Shown here piece after piece: positions 60,071 through 64,000 of a stretch of 64,000 nucleotides of DNA. The position numbers and the translations under genes are program-made. The notes under the pieces are model-generated. The model was not told the origin of the DNA. It worked only from the letters and a program-made list of their open reading frames with translations, and did not search any database. Origin of the DNA: Congregibacter variabilis (GTDB lineage Bacteria; Pseudomonadota; Gammaproteobacteria; Pseudomonadales; Halieaceae); assembly GCF_045689235.1 (NCBI RefSeq), contig NZ_CP136864.1:2790001-2854000 (forward strand), given 5' to 3'. How positions within the stretch are numbered: position 1 is the stretch's first letter; each line of letters starts with the position of its first letter.

Positions 60071-61753
60071 TTACATACTCTCTGGCGCAGATACGCCCAG
60101 CAGGTCCAGGCCATTGGCAATAACCTGGCCTACGCCCGATGTGAGTGCGAGTCGGGCGCTGCGTAGCTCAGCGTCATCGACAAGCACTTTGTGGGCGTTG
60201 TAGTACGCATGAAACTCTCCGGCAAGCTCACGCAAGTAGTTGGCGATCTGCTGGGGCTCGGCGCTGGCTCCGGCTCTGACGACAATCTCGGGAAAGCGGG
60301 CAAGCTGCTTGAGAACTTCGATTTCCTGCGATTCCACCAGACGCTCCAGTGCAACCGTCTCCAGGTTGAGGTCAACAGAGAGTCCTTGCTCAAGGAATTT
60401 GCGTCGCACGCTGCAAACTCGCGCGTGGGCGTACTGAATGTAGAACACCGGGTTGTCATTGGACTGCGATAGCGCCAGGTCGATATCGAAAGTGAGCTGG
60501 GAGTTGGGAGAGCGCGCCACCAGAAAGTACCGCGTGGCATCGCGTCCCACTTCATTAATCAGATCACGCAGGGTGAGATAGCTGCCGGCACGCTTGGACA
60601 GCTTGACCTCCTGTCCGTCGCGCATCACCGTCACCATCTGATGCAGAACGTACTCCGGCCAGCCTTGGGGGATACCTTCGCCCAAAGCCTGCAAGCCGGC
60701 GCGAACCCGGGTGACGGTGCTGTGATGGTCTGCGCCCTGTTCGTTGATGACCCGCTCGAATCCGCGGCGCCATTTGTTGAGGTGGTAGGCAACGTCCGGC
60801 AAAAAATAGGTGTATCCACCATCTTGCTTGCGCATCACCCGGTCTTTGTCGTCACCAAAGTTGGTGGTGCGCAGCCACAGAGCGTCATCCTGAACGTAGG
60901 TGTTGCCACTTTCTATGAGGCGCTCGACGGTAGTTTCTACTTCGCCGGATTCGTACAGCGAAGACTCAAGAAAAAAGACATCGAAAGCCACGCCAAAGCT
61001 CTGCAGATCCAGATCCTGCTCCCGGCGTAACCAGGCCACGGCAAATTCACGAATGGCAGCAAGGTCATCCGCATCACCGGCTGCAGTAACAGATTTGTCG
61101 CTGGCCTCTACGCTCTCACCGGCAAGATAAGCCTGAGCAAGCTCCGTAATATAGTCCCCTCGATATCCATCATCGGGCCAGCCCTCGTCGTCGGGACTCA
61201 TGCCCTTGCAGCGAGCCTGTACCGAGAGGCCTAGATTATTGATTTGAGCGCCGGCATCGTTGTAGTAGAACTCGCGAACCACTTCCCAGCCACAGGCATC
61301 CAAAATACGCGCAAGCGTGTCGCCCACGGCAGCACCGCGTCCGTGACCCACGTGGAGTGGGCCCGTGGGATTGGCCGAGACAAACTCCACCTGCACCTTG
61401 CGTCCGGCGCCGCTGTCGTTATGCCCGAACTTGGCGCCCTGGCGAAGCACCTGCTGGAGGACGGCAGCTTGGCTATCTTTGGATAAAAAGAAGTTGATAA
61501 AGCCCGGGCCTGCGATCTCTGTGCGATCGATCGCTGTGTTCTCGGGTAGGGCATCGCAAATCGCCTGGGCAAGCTCCCGAGGCGGCATTTTTAAAAGTTT
61601 GGCTGCAGCTAAGGCGATGTTGCTGGCAAGATCACCATGGGCGGCGTCGCGAGTGCGCTCTACCTGAATCGCCGGTGCGCTGATCTCGGCACCTCGTGCG
61701 CTAATGATGGTTTGTAGTGCCTCACCTAGAAGTGCGGCAACGGTATCTTTCAT
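60071..61753 (-). CDS. argS: Arginyl-tRNA synthetase
   Basis: ArgS charges tRNA-Arg. The 560 residues include the HIGH motif variant in NPTGPLHVGHGRGAAVGD, the N-terminal Add1 tRNA-recognition domain, and VKLSKRAGSYLTLRDLI in place of KMSKS, a known trait of this family. The anticodon domain ends with LDLLGVSAPESM. It is followed by the SPOR gene after 6 nt. Confidence 0.97.
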   Translation of the reverse strand: MKDTVAALLGEALQTIISARGAEISAPAIQVERTRDAAHGDLASNIALAAAKLLKMPPRELAQAICDALPENTAIDRTEIAGPGFINFFLSKDSQAAVLQQVLRQGAKFGHNDSGAGRKVQVEFVSANPTGPLHVGHGRGAAVGDTLARILDACGWEVVREFYYNDAGAQINNLGLSVQARCKGMSPDDEGWPDDGYRGDYITELAQAYLAGESVEASDKSVTAAGDADDLAAIREFAVAWLRREQDLDLQSFGVAFDVFFLESSLYESGEVETTVERLIESGNTYVQDDALWLRTTNFGDDKDRVMRKQDGGYTYFLPDVAYHLNKWRRGFERVINEQGADHHSTVTRVRAGLQALGEGIPQGWPEYVLHQMVTVMRDGQEVKLSKRAGSYLTLRDLINEVGRDATRYFLVARSPNSQLTFDIDLALSQSNDNPVFYIQYAHARVCSVRRKFLEQGLSVDLNLETVALERLVESQEIEVLKQLARFPEIVVRAGASAEPQQIANYLRELAGEFHAYYNAHKVLVDDAELRSARLALTSGVGQVIANGLDLLGVSAPESM

Positions 61754-61845
61754 GAACTGGTTCCGTAGACGATGCGCCGCAAAGGGCGTGCCCGCGCATT
61801 ATCCCGCTTCACCCGCGCCTTTGCCAGATTTGCCTGCCTTATCGT

Positions 61846-64000
61846 TTACAAAACGTCGCTGGGATCTATATCGATAAACCAGCTGAGCTCCCGGGGCTTT
61901 TTAAGGGTCTCTGCGCGATCCACCAAGAGATGGGCCGCGGCCAATGCACTTCGCCGGGATGCCGCGATACACCACAATTGCCAGCGAAAGCGTCCAGCAC
62001 GGCGTGGCATGGCTGAAGGCAAGGGGCCGATCAACTGACAATCCTTGGGTAGATATTGCTGGGCCTCGCGTTGTACCGCCCGTAAAAAGGCCTCGCCATC
62101 GCGCTCGTCCCGCGCATCGCTGCGCAGGAGCATTAACTGACCAAAGGGCGGCAGGCCCGAGGAGCGGCGCTTCTCCAGTAATGAAGTAGTGATGGCCTCA
62201 AAGTGTCCATCGCGCAGAGATTCAAACAATGGATCATCGGGATAGTGAGTCTGTATGAGAACTTTGCCACCGCTGGCCTCCCGGCCCGCGCGCCCCGCTA
62301 CCTGTACCACCAGCTGCGCCATGCGCTCTTCGCCGCGAAAATCCGCGCTGTAAAGCAAAGCGTCCGCGTCGATTACCCCCACCAGTTGCACCGCAGGGAA
62401 GTGGTGGCCCTTGGTGAGCATCTGTGTGCCGAGGATGACACAGGGCTCTTCACCCTGGGCCACCTCCAGCAGCGACTGCATCGCGTCCACGCCGCGCATA
62501 GCGTCGCTGTCCACGCGATGTACAGGGCAGCGCAGCACGGTGTTTAAAAATTCCTCGGTTTGCTCTGTGCCCAAGCCATGGGTGAGTAATGACCTGCCGC
62601 CGCAATCCGGACATTGGGGCGGCAGGGCTCGCTGCGCCGCGCAATGGTGACAGCGCAGGCAGCGTTTGCGCAGATGTACCGTGAGCCGTGCATCACAGTG
62701 ATCGCAGCCGGCTACCCAGCCACAGTCGTGACATTGAAGCGTCGGTGCAAAGCCCCGGCGATTAAGAAATAGCAGCGCCTGACGACCCTGGGTCTCTACG
62801 GTGTCGCGAATGGCTGCCAAGAGGTAATCGCTGATTCCAGCGTTAAGGTGTAGACCCCGTAAATCCAAGGTTTGCAGCATGGGTAACTCGCCGCCACCTT
62901 GGCGTCCGCGAAGAAAGTGATGCTGGTAGCGGCCCCGGCGTGCGTTCTCCAGAGATTCTAAAGAGGGCGTGGCACTACCAAGGATCACCGGGCAAGCCTC
63001 CAACTGCGCTCGTTTGACGGCTACATCCCGCGCGGAATACCGAAAACCATCCTGCTGTTTATAGGAGCCGTCATGCTCCTCGTCCACAACGATAAGTCCG
63101 GGACGCGCAAGCGGTGTAAAAATCGCAGAGCGCGTACCCATGACAATGCCTGCGCTGCCGCATTGGGCAGCCTGCCAGGCGGCGAATCGTTGGCCATCGG
63201 CCATGCCCGAATGTAGTACCGCTACCGGTGTTTTAAAGCGTGCTTCAAAACGCTCGACCGTTTGGGGCGTCAAGCCGATCTCTGGGATCAGCACCAGTGC
63301 CTGATCGCCACGCTCAAGGCAGGCGGCGATGAGGCGTAAATACACCTCGGTCTTGCCGCTGCCGGTAACGCCCTGGAGTAAATGAACGCTGAACTCACCC
63401 AGTGTCACGGCGGCCAGCGCTTGAGCTTGCTCTTCTCCCAGTGTGGGCCCGCTTTCTTTGAGTCCCGGGTTGGGTGCTTTAGTTGTGCCGCGGCAGCGCT
63501 CAATGAGTTCTTTGGATGCCAGTTCTCGCAGCACGGCGCTGGAAACCCCGGCTTCACTGAGTGACGCGGGTGCCTGCTCGCCGTTTTGCAGTAAAGCGAG
63601 GGCTTTTGCCTGGGAGGGCGCGCGACTCAGGGCGCCTTCTGGCAGCCCCTTCCCCCGGACTGTTAGGCGCCAGTGAGTTTCTGAGAGGCCTTTGCCATCG
63701 CGCAGTGTCTTGGGCAGTGCGGCACTAAAAACCTCACCTACCGGGTGCTGGTAGTAGTCCGCCGCCCAACTGCACAAAGCCATGATGCTGGGCCCCAATA
63801 GAGGCTCATCGTCCAGAACGCTGTTTGCCGCGCGGAGCTGTTTTTCGTCGACGCTGGACTCATCAACGGTTTGCATAAGCACAGCGGTGATTTCCCGGCT
63901 GCCAAAGGGCACGCGTAAACGTATACCCGGTCTGAGCAACTCGGGGCTCAGGTCCTCAGGAGCAAGGTAGTCGAACGGTCGGCGCAGGGGCACGGGAGCC
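61846..64000 (-). CDS. priA: Replication restart helicase PriA (5' end cut by window)
   Basis: PriA reloads the replisome at stalled forks. About 717 residues are visible; the frame stays open to the window edge (reading ...VPLRRPFDYLAPEDL), so roughly 15-25 N-terminal residues are missing. Walker A is GVTGSGKTEVYLR, the DEEH box is VVDEEHDGSYKQQ, and four Cys pairs of the zinc module lie at CHDCGWVAGCDHC and CLRCHHC/CPDCGG. The downstream gap to argS is 92 nt with no gene. Confidence 0.97.
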   Translation of the reverse strand, partial: APVPLRRPFDYLAPEDLSPELLRPGIRLRVPFGSREITAVLMQTVDESSVDEKQLRAANSVLDDEPLLGPSIMALCSWAADYYQHPVGEVFSAALPKTLRDGKGLSETHWRLTVRGKGLPEGALSRAPSQAKALALLQNGEQAPASLSEAGVSSAVLRELASKELIERCRGTTKAPNPGLKESGPTLGEEQAQALAAVTLGEFSVHLLQGVTGSGKTEVYLRLIAACLERGDQALVLIPEIGLTPQTVERFEARFKTPVAVLHSGMADGQRFAAWQAAQCGSAGIVMGTRSAIFTPLARPGLIVVDEEHDGSYKQQDGFRYSARDVAVKRAQLEACPVILGSATPSLESLENARRGRYQHHFLRGRQGGGELPMLQTLDLRGLHLNAGISDYLLAAIRDTVETQGRQALLFLNRRGFAPTLQCHDCGWVAGCDHCDARLTVHLRKRCLRCHHCAAQRALPPQCPDCGGRSLLTHGLGTEQTEEFLNTVLRCPVHRVDSDAMRGVDAMQSLLEVAQGEEPCVILGTQMLTKGHHFPAVQLVGVIDADALLYSADFRGEERMAQLVVQVAGRAGREASGGKVLIQTHYPDDPLFESLRDGHFEAITTSLLEKRRSSGLPPFGQLMLLRSDARDERDGEAFLRAVQREAQQYLPKDCQLIGPLPSAMPRRAGRFRWQLWCIAASRRSALAAAHLLVDRAETLKKPRELSWFIDIDPSDVL

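Noticed and set aside
1..64000. CRISPR arrays, insertion sequences, prophage, tRNA or rRNA genes
   Set aside because: No regular direct repeats, transposase motifs, phage genes or cloverleaf/rRNA sequence noticed; intergenic gaps are short and accounted for.

Overview
The window looks like a chromosomal segment of a marine gammaproteobacterium. Much of the gene order follows Pseudomonas chromosomes: hisH-hisA-hisF, ctpA-envC-gpmI divergent from rhodanese-grxC-secB, trmL-ntrC-ntrB-glnA-typA, parC/serB, efp-epmA, and priA-argS-SPOR-hslV-hslU-DUF971-ubiE-ubiJ-ubiB-hisI-hisE-tatABC. The accessory genes (a TonB-dependent receptor with a TPR-sulfotransferase, a ChrR-RpoE singlet-oxygen-type regulator with fatty-acid modification genes, a BCCT carrier, NhaC, a hemerythrin protein) suggest an oxygen-exposed oligotroph of the Cellvibrionales/Halieaceae (OM60/NOR5) type, with Congregibacter-like bacteria as the best guess. 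That genus assignment is inference. I saw no tRNA, rRNA, insertion sequence, prophage or CRISPR array.

Layout. 0-2 kb: the end of the histidine operon (hisH cut by the window edge). 2-7.2 kb, minus strand: gpmI, the EnvC divisome hydrolase activator, the CtpA protease and an anchored hydrolase. 7.4-8.6 kb: rhodanese, glutaredoxin, SecB. 8.6-14 kb, minus strand: TrmL, the NtrBC nitrogen regulators and glutamine synthetase. The glnA leader carries a sigma-54 promoter and two NtrC sites that closely match the classical motif. 14-16.5 kb: BipA and Dtd. 16.5-19.5 kb, minus strand: a cassette of GNAT acyltransferase, SGNH hydrolase, amidoligase and class I amidotransferase-like hydrolase. This is the best candidate for an uncharacterised pathway. 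19.6-22.8 kb: a tandem cyclic-nucleotide-binding-fold protein and ParC. 22.8-27.2 kb: an Smp-like membrane protein with a degenerate cyclase fold, SerB, and a large conserved protein with a possible PilZ-like end. 27.3-28.8 kb: EF-P and its lysylating enzyme EpmA.

29-36.7 kb: thioesterase, NhaC antiporter and DMT exporter, then a three-gene lipid operon (flavoprotein, DUF1365, a Cfa-family methyltransferase lacking two canonical bicarbonate residues). This operon is divergent from rpoE-chrR, and ChrR/sigma-E-like promoters face both ways. 36.9-39.7 kb: the three-subunit proton-translocating transhydrogenase. 39.8-41.3 kb: hemerythrin protein and MarR regulator. 41.3-48.1 kb: TPR-sulfotransferase, TonB receptor and BCCT carrier. 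48.1-64 kb: an unbroken minus-strand run of housekeeping genes from priA (cut by the window end) down to an ABC exporter. It has a consensus sigma-32 promoter in front of hslVU.

The genes group into nitrogen assimilation (NtrBC to GlnA), histidine synthesis (two separated loci), ubiquinone synthesis, Tat export, heat-shock proteolysis, and a photo-oxidative/lipid stress module. Start codons were reassigned where ribosome binding sites, overlaps or family alignments called for it.
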